Assembly (NCBI RefSeq): GCF_019083965.1
Contig: NZ_JAHRCY010000031.1
Coordinates: forward strand, 1 to 64,000
Direction of reading: 5' to 3'
DNA: 64,000 bases
Source of the DNA: Catellatospora tritici
Lineage (GTDB): Bacteria > Actinomycetota > Actinomycetes > Mycobacteriales > Micromonosporaceae
Position 1 is the first letter of the stretch, and each line of letters opens with the position of its first letter. Shown piece after piece: positions 25,894 to 34,611 of this stretch. The notes under the pieces are model-generated. The model ran no database searches. It was given only the letters and a program-made list of their open reading frames with translations, and had not been told where the DNA came from. Position numbers and translations under genes: made by a program.

Positions 25894-26513
25894 GACTCCT
25901 CCCGGGAGGCCCACTGCTCGGACTGGCGCAGCGCGGCCAGGCCCCGTGAGGTGTGGCTCTTGACCGCGCCGCGGCTGACGCCCATGGCGTCGGCGACGTC
26001 GGCCTCGGACAGGTCCAGGTAGTAGCGCAGCACCAGGGCCTCGCGCTGACGGGCGGGCAGGGTGCGCAGGTCTGCCAGCATGCGTGCCTGGGCGAGGGAG
26101 TCCAGGGCGAGGTGCTCGGCGGAGGCGATGGTCGGCGGGGGCGGTTGGGCGGCCAGGTAGCGGTCGGCGACCAGCCTGCGGCGCAGCGTGGAGCGGGACC
26201 GGTTGACCACGCTCTGGCGCAGGTAGGCCAGGGCCTTGTCGGTATCGCGCAGGCGGCCCCAGCGGGCGTGCAACTGGACGTACGCGTCCTGGGCCAGTTC
26301 CTCGGCGCGCGCCGGGTCCCCGCAGAGCATCGCGCCCAGCCGCACCAGGATGCGGTAGTGGGCCCGGAACAGGTGGGTGACCGCCGCGTCGGCGTCCCAC
26401 TCGGCGGGCTCGCCCGAGTCGGCGCCGACCAGGGTGAGGTGGCGCGCTGGGCCAGGGCGCACAGGGCCGCCCGCGGCGGGTGTGGGTGGGTCGGCGGCGG
26501 GGCGCGGGGTCAC
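25890..26513 (-). CDS. SigE family RNA polymerase sigma-70 factor
   Basis: The ECF-type sigma factor shows region 2 (HLFRAHYRILVRLGAML, then AEELAQDAYVQLHARW) and region 4 with the DNA-binding helix-turn-helix SEADVADAMGVSRGAVKSHT. It matches the actinobacterial SigE-like ECF group. The start is uncertain: I give a GTG at 26513 (207 residues). A GTG at 26618 is in frame but adds a Pro/Arg-rich segment without domain similarity, and an internal start near region 2 is also possible. It is coupled by a 4-bp overlap to the GerMN membrane protein. Confidence 0.85.
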   Translation of the reverse strand: MTPRPAADPPTPAAGGPVRPGPARHLTLVGADSGEPAEWDADAAVTHLFRAHYRILVRLGAMLCGDPARAEELAQDAYVQLHARWGRLRDTDKALAYLRQSVVNRSRSTLRRRLVADRYLAAQPPPPTIASAEHLALDSLAQARMLADLRTLPARQREALVLRYYLDLSEADVADAMGVSRGAVKSHTSRGLAALRQSEQWASREES

Positions 26514-26654
26514 GCCGCTTCGACGCTTCGACCATGGAATCGGTTTACCGCCCTGAGCTGCCTGTTTCCCGACACCACGCCCCGGGCGTGGGCCGCGGGG
26601 ACTGGTGGAAGCGGCCACGGGCGCCGACGGGCGGCGATACAGTTCCGGTAAGTG

Positions 26655-26674
26655 CGTTATGCGACGAAATAACG
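26655..26674 (+). promoter_or_regulatory. Inverted repeat upstream of dnaK, candidate operator
   Basis: CGTTAT at 26655-26660 is repeated inverted as ATAACG at 26669-26674 with an 8-nt spacer, in the only AT-rich patch before dnaK. A possible -10 (TAGCAT, 26683-26688) follows. It matches neither the HspR box (CTTGAGT-N7-ACTCAAG) nor CIRCE, so the operon seems to be under a different regulator. Confidence 0.4.
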
Positions 26675-26740
26675 GACATCTGTAGCATGCCCGGTGGTGC
26701 GAGCCTGCGCGCCCGCCGCCGGGCGGGGCGGGAGCAGATC

Positions 26741-28666
26741 ATGGCAAAGGCAGTCGGTATCGACCTCGGCACCACCAACTCGGTGATCGCGGTGTTCGAA
26801 GGCGGTCAGGCGAGCGTCATCCCCAACGCCGAGGGCGCCCGCACCACCCCGTCGGTGGTGGGGTTCACCGACGCCGGGGAGCGCCTGGTCGGGCAGCTCG
26901 CTCGGCGGCAGGCGATCCTGAACCCCAAGGGCACGATCTATTCCGCGAAGCGGTTCATCGGCCGTCACTTCGACGAGATCAGCTCCGAGGCCAAAGCCGT
27001 CGCGTTCGACGTGGTCGCCGGGCCGGACGACCTGGTGCGCTTCGACGTCAAGGGCAAGCTCTACTCCCCCGAGGAGATCAGCGCGCTGGTGCTGCGCAAG
27101 CTGGTCGAGGACGCGGGCAAGTTCCTGGGCGAGAAGGTCACCCAGGCGGTGATCACCGTACCGGCGTACTTCAACGACGCGCAGCGGCAGGCGACCAAGG
27201 ACGCCGGGCGCATCGCCGGGCTGGAGGTGCTGCGCATCATCAACGAGCCCACGGCGGCCGCGCTGGCGTACGGCCTGGACAAGAAGGGCCACGAGACCGT
27301 CCTCGTCTTCGACCTGGGCGGCGGCACCTTCGACGTGAGCATCCTCGACGTCGGCGACGGCGTGGTCGAGGTACGCGCCACCGCCGGCGACTCGCACCTG
27401 GGGGGCGACGACTTCGACAAACGCCTGGTCGACTACCTGGCCGACGAGTTCCGCAACGAGCAGCGCATCGACCTGCGCGCCGACCCGCAGGCGCTGCAGC
27501 GGCTGTTCGAGGCCGCCGAGAAGGCGAAGGTCGAGCTGAGCTCGGTCACCCAGACCCAGGTCAGCCTGCCGTTCATCACCGCCGACGCGGCCGGGCCCAA
27601 GCACCTGACCATGACGCTGACCCGGTCGAAGTTCGAGGACCTGACCAAGGACCTGGTCCAGCGCTGCCTCGGCCCGGTCGAGCAGGCGATGAGCGACGCG
27701 AAGACCACCGCCAACGACCTCGACGAGGTGATCCTGGTCGGTGGCTCCACCCGCATCCCGGCGGTGCAGGCCCTGGTGCGGCGCCTGACCGGCGGCAAGG
27801 ACCCGAACATGAGCGTCAACCCCGACGAGGTCGTGGCGATGGGCGCCGCGATCCAGGCCGGGGTGCTCACCGGTGAGGGCCCGGACGTGCTGCTGCTGGA
27901 CGTCACGCCGCTGTCGCTGGGCCTGGAGACCCTGGGTGGCCGGATGACCAAGGTGATCGAGCGCAACACCACCATCCCGGCCCGCCGCGCCGAGACGTTC
28001 ACCACCGCCGAGGACAACCAGCCCGCCGTCGACATCGCGGTGCTGCAGGGCGAACGGGAGCTGGCCGCCGACAACCGGGTGCTGGGCCGCTTCCGGCTGG
28101 AGAACATCCGGCCCGCGCCGCGCGGCGTGCCGCAGATCGACGTCACCTTCGACGTCGACGCCAACGGCATCCTCAACGTCTCCGCCAAGGACAAGGAGAC
28201 CAGCGCCGAGCAGACCATCACCATCTCCGACAGCGGCAACCTGGACCGCTCCGAGGTGGACCGGATGGTGGCCGACGCCGACACCCACCGCGAGGAGGAC
28301 GCCCGCGCGCGGCAGGCCATCGACACCCGCAACGAGCTGGAGTCGCTGACCTACCAGGTGGAGCACCGGTTGCAGGAGCTGGGCGAGGCGGCACCGGAGC
28401 ACGAGAAGGCGCGGGCGGAGCTGCTGGTCGGCGACGCCCGGCAGGCGATCAAGGAGAACGCGCCGCTGGACCGGCTGCGTTCGCTCATCGGCGACCTGCA
28501 GCAGGTCGCGCAGGGCCTGATGGCCCGGCCGTCCGGACCGCCGACCGGCGGCGAGCAGCCCGGCGGACCGTCCGGCCCGAGCGCGGGTGCGGGGGCCGGG
28601 GCTGCCGGGGCGCGCACCGGACAGGGCGACGACGACGTCATCGACGCCGAGTTCTCGCCGAGCTGA
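26741..28666 (+). CDS. dnaK: Chaperone DnaK (Hsp70)
   Basis: The 641-residue Hsp70 starts at an ATG with GGAG nearby, giving the classic MAKAVGIDLGTTNSV. The ATPase domain (about 1-385) includes the phosphate loops and VFDLGGGTFDVSILD. The substrate-binding domain (about 390-510) follows, then a lid and a Gly/Pro-rich tail ending DVIDAEFSPS. It refolds proteins together with the downstream GrpE and DnaJ homologues. The operon differs from the common actinobacterial dnaK-grpE-dnaJ-hspR arrangement because HspR is absent and DnaJ lacks the zinc finger, so this may be a second, specialised copy. Confidence 0.97.
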   Translation: MAKAVGIDLGTTNSVIAVFEGGQASVIPNAEGARTTPSVVGFTDAGERLVGQLARRQAILNPKGTIYSAKRFIGRHFDEISSEAKAVAFDVVAGPDDLVRFDVKGKLYSPEEISALVLRKLVEDAGKFLGEKVTQAVITVPAYFNDAQRQATKDAGRIAGLEVLRIINEPTAAALAYGLDKKGHETVLVFDLGGGTFDVSILDVGDGVVEVRATAGDSHLGGDDFDKRLVDYLADEFRNEQRIDLRADPQALQRLFEAAEKAKVELSSVTQTQVSLPFITADAAGPKHLTMTLTRSKFEDLTKDLVQRCLGPVEQAMSDAKTTANDLDEVILVGGSTRIPAVQALVRRLTGGKDPNMSVNPDEVVAMGAAIQAGVLTGEGPDVLLLDVTPLSLGLETLGGRMTKVIERNTTIPARRAETFTTAEDNQPAVDIAVLQGERELAADNRVLGRFRLENIRPAPRGVPQIDVTFDVDANGILNVSAKDKETSAEQTITISDSGNLDRSEVDRMVADADTHREEDARARQAIDTRNELESLTYQVEHRLQELGEAAPEHEKARAELLVGDARQAIKENAPLDRLRSLIGDLQQVAQGLMARPSGPPTGGEQPGGPSGPSAGAGAGAAGARTGQGDDDVIDAEFSPS

Positions 28667-28668
28667 CC

Positions 28669-29190
28669 ATGACCGAGCCGCACGCTCACCCCGCGCACCA
28701 GGCCGACGTCGAGGTGGAGGAGACTGCCGAGCCGAGCGCCCCGCAGGCACCGACGGCCGAGACCGGCAGGGTGGCCGAGCTGGAGAACCGGCTGCGCCGG
28801 GCCCTGGCCGACCAGGAGAACCTGCGCAAGCGGTACGAGCGGCAGCTGGCCACCGAGCGCGAGTCCGAGCGGGCCCGTACCGCCGCGGTGTTCCTGCCGG
28901 TCATCGACAACCTGGACCTTGCCCTGCAGCACGCCGACGCCGACCCGGCCGCCCTGGCCGACGGCGTGCGCGCGGTACGCGACCAGGCCGTGGCCACGCT
29001 CGCCACGCTCGGGTTCCCGCGCCGGGAGGAGACCGGGGTGCCGTTCGATCCGATGTGGCATGAGGCGGTCAGCGTGCTGCCCGCCGGGGACGCCGCGCCG
29101 GGCACCGTGCTGGCGGTGGTGCGGCCCGGCTACGGGGAGGCCGACCGGACGCTGCGCCCGGCGTCGGTCGTGGTCGCGGGCAACGACTGA
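28669..29190 (+). CDS. grpE: Nucleotide exchange factor GrpE
   Basis: The 173-residue protein starts 2 bp after dnaK. It has an acidic, disordered N-terminus, a long coiled-coil helix (LENRLRRALADQENLRKRYERQ) and the C-terminal beta domain with FDPMWHEAV and TVLAVVRPGYG. It releases ADP from DnaK. Its stop overlaps the DnaJ start by one base (TGATG). Confidence 0.95.
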   Translation: MTEPHAHPAHQADVEVEETAEPSAPQAPTAETGRVAELENRLRRALADQENLRKRYERQLATERESERARTAAVFLPVIDNLDLALQHADADPAALADGVRAVRDQAVATLATLGFPRREETGVPFDPMWHEAVSVLPAGDAAPGTVLAVVRPGYGEADRTLRPASVVVAGND

Positions 29191-30176
29191 TGGCCCGCGA
29201 CTTCTACGAGGTGCTCGGCGTCGCCCGTGACGCCTCGGCCGACGACATCCAGCGGGCCTTTCGCACCCTGGCCCGCAAGTTCCATCCGGACGTGAACAAG
29301 TCGCCCGAGGCCGAGGAGCGTTTCAAGGAGATCAACGAGGCGTACCACGTGCTGCACGACCCGCAGCAGCGCGCCCGCTACGACCGTTTCGGCGCGGACT
29401 TCCGCAAGATCCCCGAAGGGTACGAGGACATGGCGGGCGCGGGCGGGTTCCGCCCCGGCGCCGGTCGCGGCGGCTTCCCCGGCGGGGGTTTCCCGGGCGC
29501 GGGCGGGCAGGGCGAGCCGTTCAGCTGGTCGTACGACGGCGGCGACGTCGACCTCGACGACCTGCTCGGTGGGCTGTTCGCCGGGCGCGGCGCGGGCCGG
29601 GCGCGCGGGCCGACGGGCCCGATCCCGGGTGCCGACCAGGAGGCCGAGCTGGAACTCAGCGTCGAGGAGGCGTACCGGGGCGGCAAGCGGTCCATCACCC
29701 TGTCCGGTCCGGAGGGTCCGCGCGGCTACGACGTGACCATCCCGGCCGGGGTGACCGACGGCCAGCGCATCCGGCTGGCCGGGCAGGGCGGCCGGGCCCG
29801 GGGCAGCGCCAAGCACGGCGACCTGTACCTGGTGGTGCGGCTGCGCCCCGATCCGCGCTTCCGGGTCGAGGGCCGCGACATCCACGTGCGGCTGCCGGTG
29901 ACCCCGGCCGAGGCCGTGCTGGGCGCGACCGTGCCGGTGGCCACCCCTGGCGGCGAGGCGTCGGTGCAGGTCCCGGCCGGGACGAGCAGCGGACGTCGGC
30001 TGCGGCTGCGTGGGCAGGGCATGCCGTCGCGGCGCGGCGAGCCGGGCGACCTATACGCCGAGGTCCGCGTCATGGTGCCCGACCACCTGAGCGACCGCGA
30101 GAAGGAGCTGTACGAGGAGCTGGCCCGGGTGTCGACGTTCGACCCGAGGCGTGAGCGGGAGAGGGCCGGACGATGA
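29190..30176 (+). CDS. DnaJ-family co-chaperone without zinc finger (CbpA-like)
   Basis: The 328-residue Hsp40 has an N-terminal J domain (residues 2-70) with the essential HPD in RKFHPDVNKS. A Gly/Phe-rich linker (about 78-120) and two beta-barrel C-terminal domains (about 150-315) follow. The four C-x-x-C-x-G-x-G repeats of DnaJ are missing, so this is a class II / CbpA-type J protein. It is followed, with an ATGA overlap, by a CbpM-like gene, which is the expected regulatory partner. It stimulates DnaK ATPase and delivers clients. Confidence 0.94.
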   Translation: MARDFYEVLGVARDASADDIQRAFRTLARKFHPDVNKSPEAEERFKEINEAYHVLHDPQQRARYDRFGADFRKIPEGYEDMAGAGGFRPGAGRGGFPGGGFPGAGGQGEPFSWSYDGGDVDLDDLLGGLFAGRGAGRARGPTGPIPGADQEAELELSVEEAYRGGKRSITLSGPEGPRGYDVTIPAGVTDGQRIRLAGQGGRARGSAKHGDLYLVVRLRPDPRFRVEGRDIHVRLPVTPAEAVLGATVPVATPGGEASVQVPAGTSSGRRLRLRGQGMPSRRGEPGDLYAEVRVMVPDHLSDREKELYEELARVSTFDPRRERERAGR

Positions 30177-30508
30177 GGACATACGCGATCGCCGTGCCGG
30201 TGCGGCTCGACCTGGACCGCTTCGCCCGTCAGGCCGGGCTGCACCCGGTGCTGGTGCAGCGGTTCGTGGCCCTGGGCCTGGTCGACGCCGACCGCGACAC
30301 CTACGGGCGGCTGTGGTTCCGCCCGGCCGCGCTGCACCAGGTCGCGCGGGTGCAGCGGCTGCGCGCGGACCTGTGCCTGAACTACACCGCGATCGGGCTG
30401 GTCGTCGACCTGCTCGACCGCATCGAAGACCTGCAGGCGGCGCTACGAAGGAGTGAGCACGGTGGACCTGAACCGGCTGACGCAGAAGTCCCAGGAAGCG
30501 CTGCATGA
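30173..30508 (+). CDS. CbpM-like chaperone modulator (MerR-like fold)
   Basis: The 111-residue protein overlaps the DnaJ stop by 4 bp. The region FARQAGLHPVLVQRFVALGL, a YGRLWFRP wing-like segment, and LRADLCLNYTAIGLVVDLLDR match the MerR-like CbpM pattern: a conserved I/V-x-L-V-x-D-L-L-D helix in place of a normal MerR dimerisation coil. CbpM binds the J domain of CbpA and inhibits it. It could also be read as a small MerR regulator; the pairing with a zinc-less DnaJ favours CbpM. Its last 47 bp overlap the start of clpB. Confidence 0.75.
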   Translation: MRTYAIAVPVRLDLDRFARQAGLHPVLVQRFVALGLVDADRDTYGRLWFRPAALHQVARVQRLRADLCLNYTAIGLVVDLLDRIEDLQAALRRSEHGGPEPADAEVPGSAA

Positions 30509-33107
30509 CGCACAGACGATCGCACTGCGGCTGGGTCAGACCGAGGTCGACGGCGAGCACCTGCTGCTCGCTCTGCTGGACCAGCCCGACGGCATCGTCC
30601 CCCGGCTGATCGAGCAGCTGGGCGCGAACCCGTCGGTGCTGCGCGCCGAGGTCGAGCAGGACCTGGCCAAGCGGCCCAGGGTCAGCGGGCCGGGGGCACA
30701 GCCCGGCCAGGTGTACGTCACCCAGCGCCTGTCCCGCCTGCTCGACACCGCCGAACGCGAGGCCAAGCGGCTCAAGGACGAGTACGTCTCCGTCGAGCAC
30801 CTGCTGCTGGCCCTGGCCGACGAGGGTTCGGCCACGGCCGCCGGGCGGCGACTGAAGGAGAACGGCGTCACCCGCGAGGCGTTCCTCAACGCGCTGACCC
30901 AGGTGCGCGGCAACCAGCGCGTCACCTCCGCCATGCCCGAGGTGACCTACGAGGCGCTGGAGAAGTACGGCCGCGACCTGGTCGCCGACGCTCGCAACAA
31001 CAAGCTCGACCCGGTGATCGGCCGCGACGGCGAGATCCGGCGCGTGATCCAGATCCTGTCCCGCAAGACCAAGAACAACCCGGTGCTGATCGGCGACCCC
31101 GGCGTCGGCAAGACCGCGATCGTGGAGGGCCTGGCCCAACGGATCGTGCGCGGCGACGTGCCCGAGGGGCTGCGCGACAAGACCGTGTTCGCCCTGGACA
31201 TGGGCTCACTGGTGGCCGGAGCCAAGTACCGGGGCGAGTTCGAGGAGCGGCTCAAGGCCGTGCTCAACGAGGTCCGGGCGGCCGAGGGGCGCATCCTGCT
31301 GTTCGTCGACGAGCTGCACACCGTCGTGGGCGCGGGCGGCGGCTCCGAGGGCGCCATGGACGCGGGCAACATGCTCAAGCCCATGCTGGCCCGCGGCGAG
31401 CTGCACATGATCGGTGCGACCACGGTGGACGAGTTCCGCAAGCACATCGAGAAGGACGCGGCGCTGGCCCGGCGCTTCCAGCAGGTGCTGGTCGACGAGC
31501 CGACGGTGGAGGACACCATCTCGATCCTGCGCGGCATCCGCGAACGCCTGGAGGTGTTCCACGGCGTGCGGATCCAGGACTCCGCCCTGGTCGCGGCCGC
31601 GACGTTGAGCCACCGGTACATCACCGACCGGTTCCTGCCGGACAAGGCGATCGACCTGGTGGACGAGGCGTGCGCGCGGCTGCGTACCGAGATCGACTCG
31701 ATGCCCGCCGAGCTGGACGAGGTCACCCGGCGGGTGATGCGGCTGGAGATCGAGGAGGCGGCACTGGCCAAGGAGGACGATCCGGCCAGCCTCGCCCGGC
31801 TGGACCAGCTCCGCCGGGAACTTGCCGACCTGCGCGCCGAGGCCGACGCCAAGCGCGCCCAATGGGAGAGCGAGCGGCAGGCCATCCGCCGGGTCCAGGA
31901 CCTGCGCGGAGAGCTGGAGCAGGCCCGGCGCCAGGCCGAGGACGCCGAGCGGGCGTACGACCTCAACCGCGCCGCCGAGCTGCGCTACGGCCAGATCGCC
32001 GAGCTGGAGCGGCGGCTGCAGAACGAGCAGGACAAGCTCGCCGACCGGCAGGGCGGGCGCGGCCTGCTGCGCGAGGTGGTCACCGACGACGAGATCGCCG
32101 ACATCGTGTCGGCGTGGACCGGCATCCCCGTCGCCCGCCTACAGGAGGGCGAGCGGCAGAAGCTGCTGCGCCTGGACGAGATCCTGCACGAACGCGTCGT
32201 CGGCCAGGACGAGGCGGTGCAGGTCGTCGCCGACGCGATCATCCGGGCCCGCTCCGGCATCAAGGACCCGCGCCGCCCGATCGGGTCGTTCATCTTCCTG
32301 GGGCCGACCGGTGTCGGCAAGACCGAGCTGGCCAAGGCCCTGGCGGCGGCGCTGTTCGACTCGGAGGACGCGATCGTGCGCCTGGACATGAGCGAGTACC
32401 AGGAGCGGCACACCGTCAGCCGCCTGGTCGGGGCGCCACCCGGCTATGTCGGGTACGAGGAGGGCGGGCAGTTGACCGAGGCGGTGCGGCGCAAGCCGTA
32501 CTCGGTGGTGCTGTTCGACGAGATCGAGAAGGCGCACCCGGACGTGTTCAACACGCTGCTGCAGGTGCTCGACGACGGCCGCATCACCGACTCGCAGGGC
32601 CGCACCGTCGACTTCCGCAACACCGTCATCATCATGACCTCGAACATCGGCGCCGAGCACCTGCTGGAAGGGACCGGCAACGAGATCAGCCAGTCCGCCC
32701 GCGACCAGGTCCAGGCCGCGCTGCGGGCGCACTTCCGGCCGGAGTTCCTGAACCGGATCGACGACATCGTGCTGTTCCACCGCCTGTCGCTGGACCAGAT
32801 CGAGCTGATCGTGGACCTGCAGTTCGCCGACCTGCGCGCCCGCCTGGCCGAGCGGCGCATCGAGCTGGAGGTCACCGAACCGGCGCGCAAGCTGATCGCC
32901 GAGCGCGGCTACGACCCGGTCTACGGCGCCCGACCGCTGCGCCGCTACATCTCCCACGAGGTCGAGACCCGCATCGGGCGCGCCATCATCGCCGGTGACC
33001 TGCGCGAAGACGCCGTGATCCGGGTCGATGCGCAGAATGGTGAGCTGGCGGTATCCTTCGAAGCCACCGCCGCCGACCGGATGGCGCACGCCGGAACGGG
33101 AGCATGA
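30462..33107 (+). CDS. clpB: ATP-dependent disaggregase ClpB
   Basis: The 881-residue AAA+ protein has the N-terminal double-Clp domain (DLNRLTQKSQEAL at the start), a first ATPase domain with Walker A GDPGVGKT and Walker B LFVDELHT, the coiled-coil middle domain (about residues 405-525), and a second ATPase with GPTGVGKTELAKAL and VVLFDEIEKA. I place the start at GTG 30462 because AAGGAG (30448-30453) is 8 nt upstream and the protein then begins like other ClpBs; a GTG at 30453 is in frame. ClpB works with DnaK/DnaJ/GrpE to dissolve aggregates, fitting the operon. Confidence 0.97.
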   Translation: MDLNRLTQKSQEALHDAQTIALRLGQTEVDGEHLLLALLDQPDGIVPRLIEQLGANPSVLRAEVEQDLAKRPRVSGPGAQPGQVYVTQRLSRLLDTAEREAKRLKDEYVSVEHLLLALADEGSATAAGRRLKENGVTREAFLNALTQVRGNQRVTSAMPEVTYEALEKYGRDLVADARNNKLDPVIGRDGEIRRVIQILSRKTKNNPVLIGDPGVGKTAIVEGLAQRIVRGDVPEGLRDKTVFALDMGSLVAGAKYRGEFEERLKAVLNEVRAAEGRILLFVDELHTVVGAGGGSEGAMDAGNMLKPMLARGELHMIGATTVDEFRKHIEKDAALARRFQQVLVDEPTVEDTISILRGIRERLEVFHGVRIQDSALVAAATLSHRYITDRFLPDKAIDLVDEACARLRTEIDSMPAELDEVTRRVMRLEIEEAALAKEDDPASLARLDQLRRELADLRAEADAKRAQWESERQAIRRVQDLRGELEQARRQAEDAERAYDLNRAAELRYGQIAELERRLQNEQDKLADRQGGRGLLREVVTDDEIADIVSAWTGIPVARLQEGERQKLLRLDEILHERVVGQDEAVQVVADAIIRARSGIKDPRRPIGSFIFLGPTGVGKTELAKALAAALFDSEDAIVRLDMSEYQERHTVSRLVGAPPGYVGYEEGGQLTEAVRRKPYSVVLFDEIEKAHPDVFNTLLQVLDDGRITDSQGRTVDFRNTVIIMTSNIGAEHLLEGTGNEISQSARDQVQAALRAHFRPEFLNRIDDIVLFHRLSLDQIELIVDLQFADLRARLAERRIELEVTEPARKLIAERGYDPVYGARPLRRYISHEVETRIGRAIIAGDLREDAVIRVDAQNGELAVSFEATAADRMAHAGTGA

Positions 33108-33556
33108 TGGCCGACCACGCCGAGGGCATCACCACCTGCCCGCACTGCGGCACGCGCAACCGCGTGCCCGCCGCCGCCACGGGGCTGCCCCGGTGCGGCA
33201 AGTGCAAGGAGTTGCTGCCTTGGCAGGCCGACGCGACCGACGCGGACTTCGCCGAGGTGGTCGAGCAGTCGGCCCTGCCGGTGCTGGCCGACCTGTGGGC
33301 GCCGTGGTGCGGCCCGTGCCGGGTGGTGGCACCGGGCGTGGCCAAGGCCGCCGAGGTGTTCGCGGGCAAGCTGAAAGTCGTGAAGGTCAACGTGGACATC
33401 GCACAGAACGTCGCGGTCCGCTACCAGGCCCAGTCGATCCCGCTGCTGCTGCTGCTCGACAAGGGCGCGGTCCGGGCCCGCCAGGTCGGCGCCGTCCCAC
33501 CGGACGCCCTCCTGCGCTGGGTCGACCAGTCCCTAGCCCTCCCACCCGCCGCCTGA
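33104..33556 (+). CDS. Thioredoxin with N-terminal zinc ribbon (thioredoxin 2 / TrxC type)
   Basis: The 150-residue protein begins with a four-cysteine zinc ribbon (CPHC at 12-15 and CGKC at 31-34) followed by a thioredoxin domain with the redox site WCGPC (Cys69, Cys72) and the cis-proline loop SIPLLLL. It is a cytoplasmic disulfide reductase. Its ATG overlaps the clpB stop, so it is the last gene of the chaperone operon, linking refolding with oxidative protein damage. Confidence 0.94.
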   Translation: MMADHAEGITTCPHCGTRNRVPAAATGLPRCGKCKELLPWQADATDADFAEVVEQSALPVLADLWAPWCGPCRVVAPGVAKAAEVFAGKLKVVKVNVDIAQNVAVRYQAQSIPLLLLLDKGAVRARQVGAVPPDALLRWVDQSLALPPAA

Positions 33557-33722
33557 CCCACCCCTACCGCGTCGATCATGAACTTATGGACGTGTTCGAC
33601 GGTGTGTCCGCACCCTGGCACCGTGATCGCCTGAGCGCGCGTGGCGGCGGGAGTTCAGCTCCATTGGTGACGGCGATGGGCTCGGCAGTCGGAGAAGCCC
33701 AGACATCGGCCACGGCTGCTGG

Positions 33723-34186
33723 TCAGGTCCGTGTCGCGCGGGCTTCGGCCTCCATCTCCTCGGCCTCCGGCCAGGCTACAGCGACGTCGACACCCAGATC
33801 AGGAAAGATGTCGTCGAGGTCAGCCGAATAGTCGTCGCCCTCGCGTGGCATGCGGATGCTCGCTGCGGCCCCCAGTACTATCTTCACGGGCACAAGCGAC
33901 GTGCTGAGCACCTCCCCGTCGGGGCCGACCTCGACGCAGACGGTCTTCGCGTACACCGCGGTGAGTTGACCGACCTCGTGGCACCGACCGGTTCCGCTCC
34001 CAAAGATCGGACGCTGCACACCACCGGCAACCGCATGGGCGACGTCTTCTCACGGAAGTCGACCTCCATCAGCTTGCGGACCATCACGTCGGCCTCAGCC
34101 GACAGCCGGTCGCCGGTCTTCAGCGGCATGGCGTCGACCTCCACTCCACAACCCACCGCCAAGGTCAACAGCAGTGCCGCAACCAC
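33723..34186 (-). pseudogene. Frameshifted small lipoprotein-like gene
   Basis: Two overlapping minus-strand frames appear to be halves of one gene. The upstream frame (from GTG 34186) starts with a hydrophobic lipoprotein-like signal (LLLTLAVGC) and continues MPLKTGDRLSAEADVMVRKLM to about 34010. It then becomes Arg/Ser-rich nonsense. The other frame (to 33723) becomes protein-like near 33985: QLTAVYAKTVCVEVGPDGEV, ending in an acidic tail EEMEAEARATRT. A one-base shift around 33990-34015 would join them. It could be a decayed gene or a sequencing error. Function is unknown. Confidence 0.45.
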
Positions 34187-34297
34187 CGCCGCAGGCGCTG
34201 GCCCGTCGCGCGGGGTAGTCGCGCCGTGGCGAGATCTCGCCAGCTGCCACTCCCCCGCCCGGCGGCCAGGAGCCGGTGGCGACGATCGTCAACCGGT

Positions 34298-34585
34298 CTA
34301 CGAGTCTTTCCCACGCTTCGCGTCAGCGGCCATGCGGAGATCACGGAAGTCGAGAACGGCCCCGAGCGAGAGCCTGACCAGGCTTGCAAGATCGCCCCGT
34401 GCGAGCAGCAAGATGTCGTCCAGGACGGGCGAAGGGACTTCCAGTTCGCGGGGGCCGTAGCAGTCGTGCCACGCCAGGTCCGTCAGGTGCAGCAGATCGA
34501 GCGCTGCCTCCACGTCACGCGCCGCGAACTGTTTCTCGATCCGGGGCTTACGCTCGTCGCGGCGCTGGGCGCTACCGATCGCCAT
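34298..34585 (-). CDS. Small hypothetical protein
   Basis: The 95-residue protein starts at ATG 34585. It is helical and charged, with a central segment LLHLTDLAWHDCYGPRELEV and a basic tail AADAKRGKDS. No signal peptide or membrane segment is seen and the family is not recognised. It lies just downstream of the DinB-family gene on the same strand (26 bp apart), so it is probably cotranscribed. Confidence 0.62.
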   Translation of the reverse strand: MAIGSAQRRDERKPRIEKQFAARDVEAALDLLHLTDLAWHDCYGPRELEVPSPVLDDILLLARGDLASLVRLSLGAVLDFRDLRMAADAKRGKDS

Positions 34586-34611
34586 GCAGCACTGTATCCC
34601 CGGCCGACGAC

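Noticed and set aside
26655..26674. HspR or CIRCE operator before dnaK
   Set aside because: Neither CTTGAGT-N7-ACTCAAG nor TTAGCACTC-N9-GAGTGCTAA occurs there; the repeat seen is different and is reported separately.
26657..28750. 697-residue minus-strand frame opposite dnaK
   Set aside because: This is the known effect of dnaK codon use in high-GC genomes leaving the antisense frame open; there is no independent evidence of a gene.
30173..30508. HspR repressor in the chaperone operon
   Set aside because: The small protein is MerR-like but lacks the HspR N-terminal pattern and long C-terminal region; the CbpM pattern and the zinc-less DnaJ partner fit better.
33557..33722. Gene in the gap after the thioredoxin gene
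   Set aside because: No frame shows protein-like composition or a credible start; nothing else was seen there.
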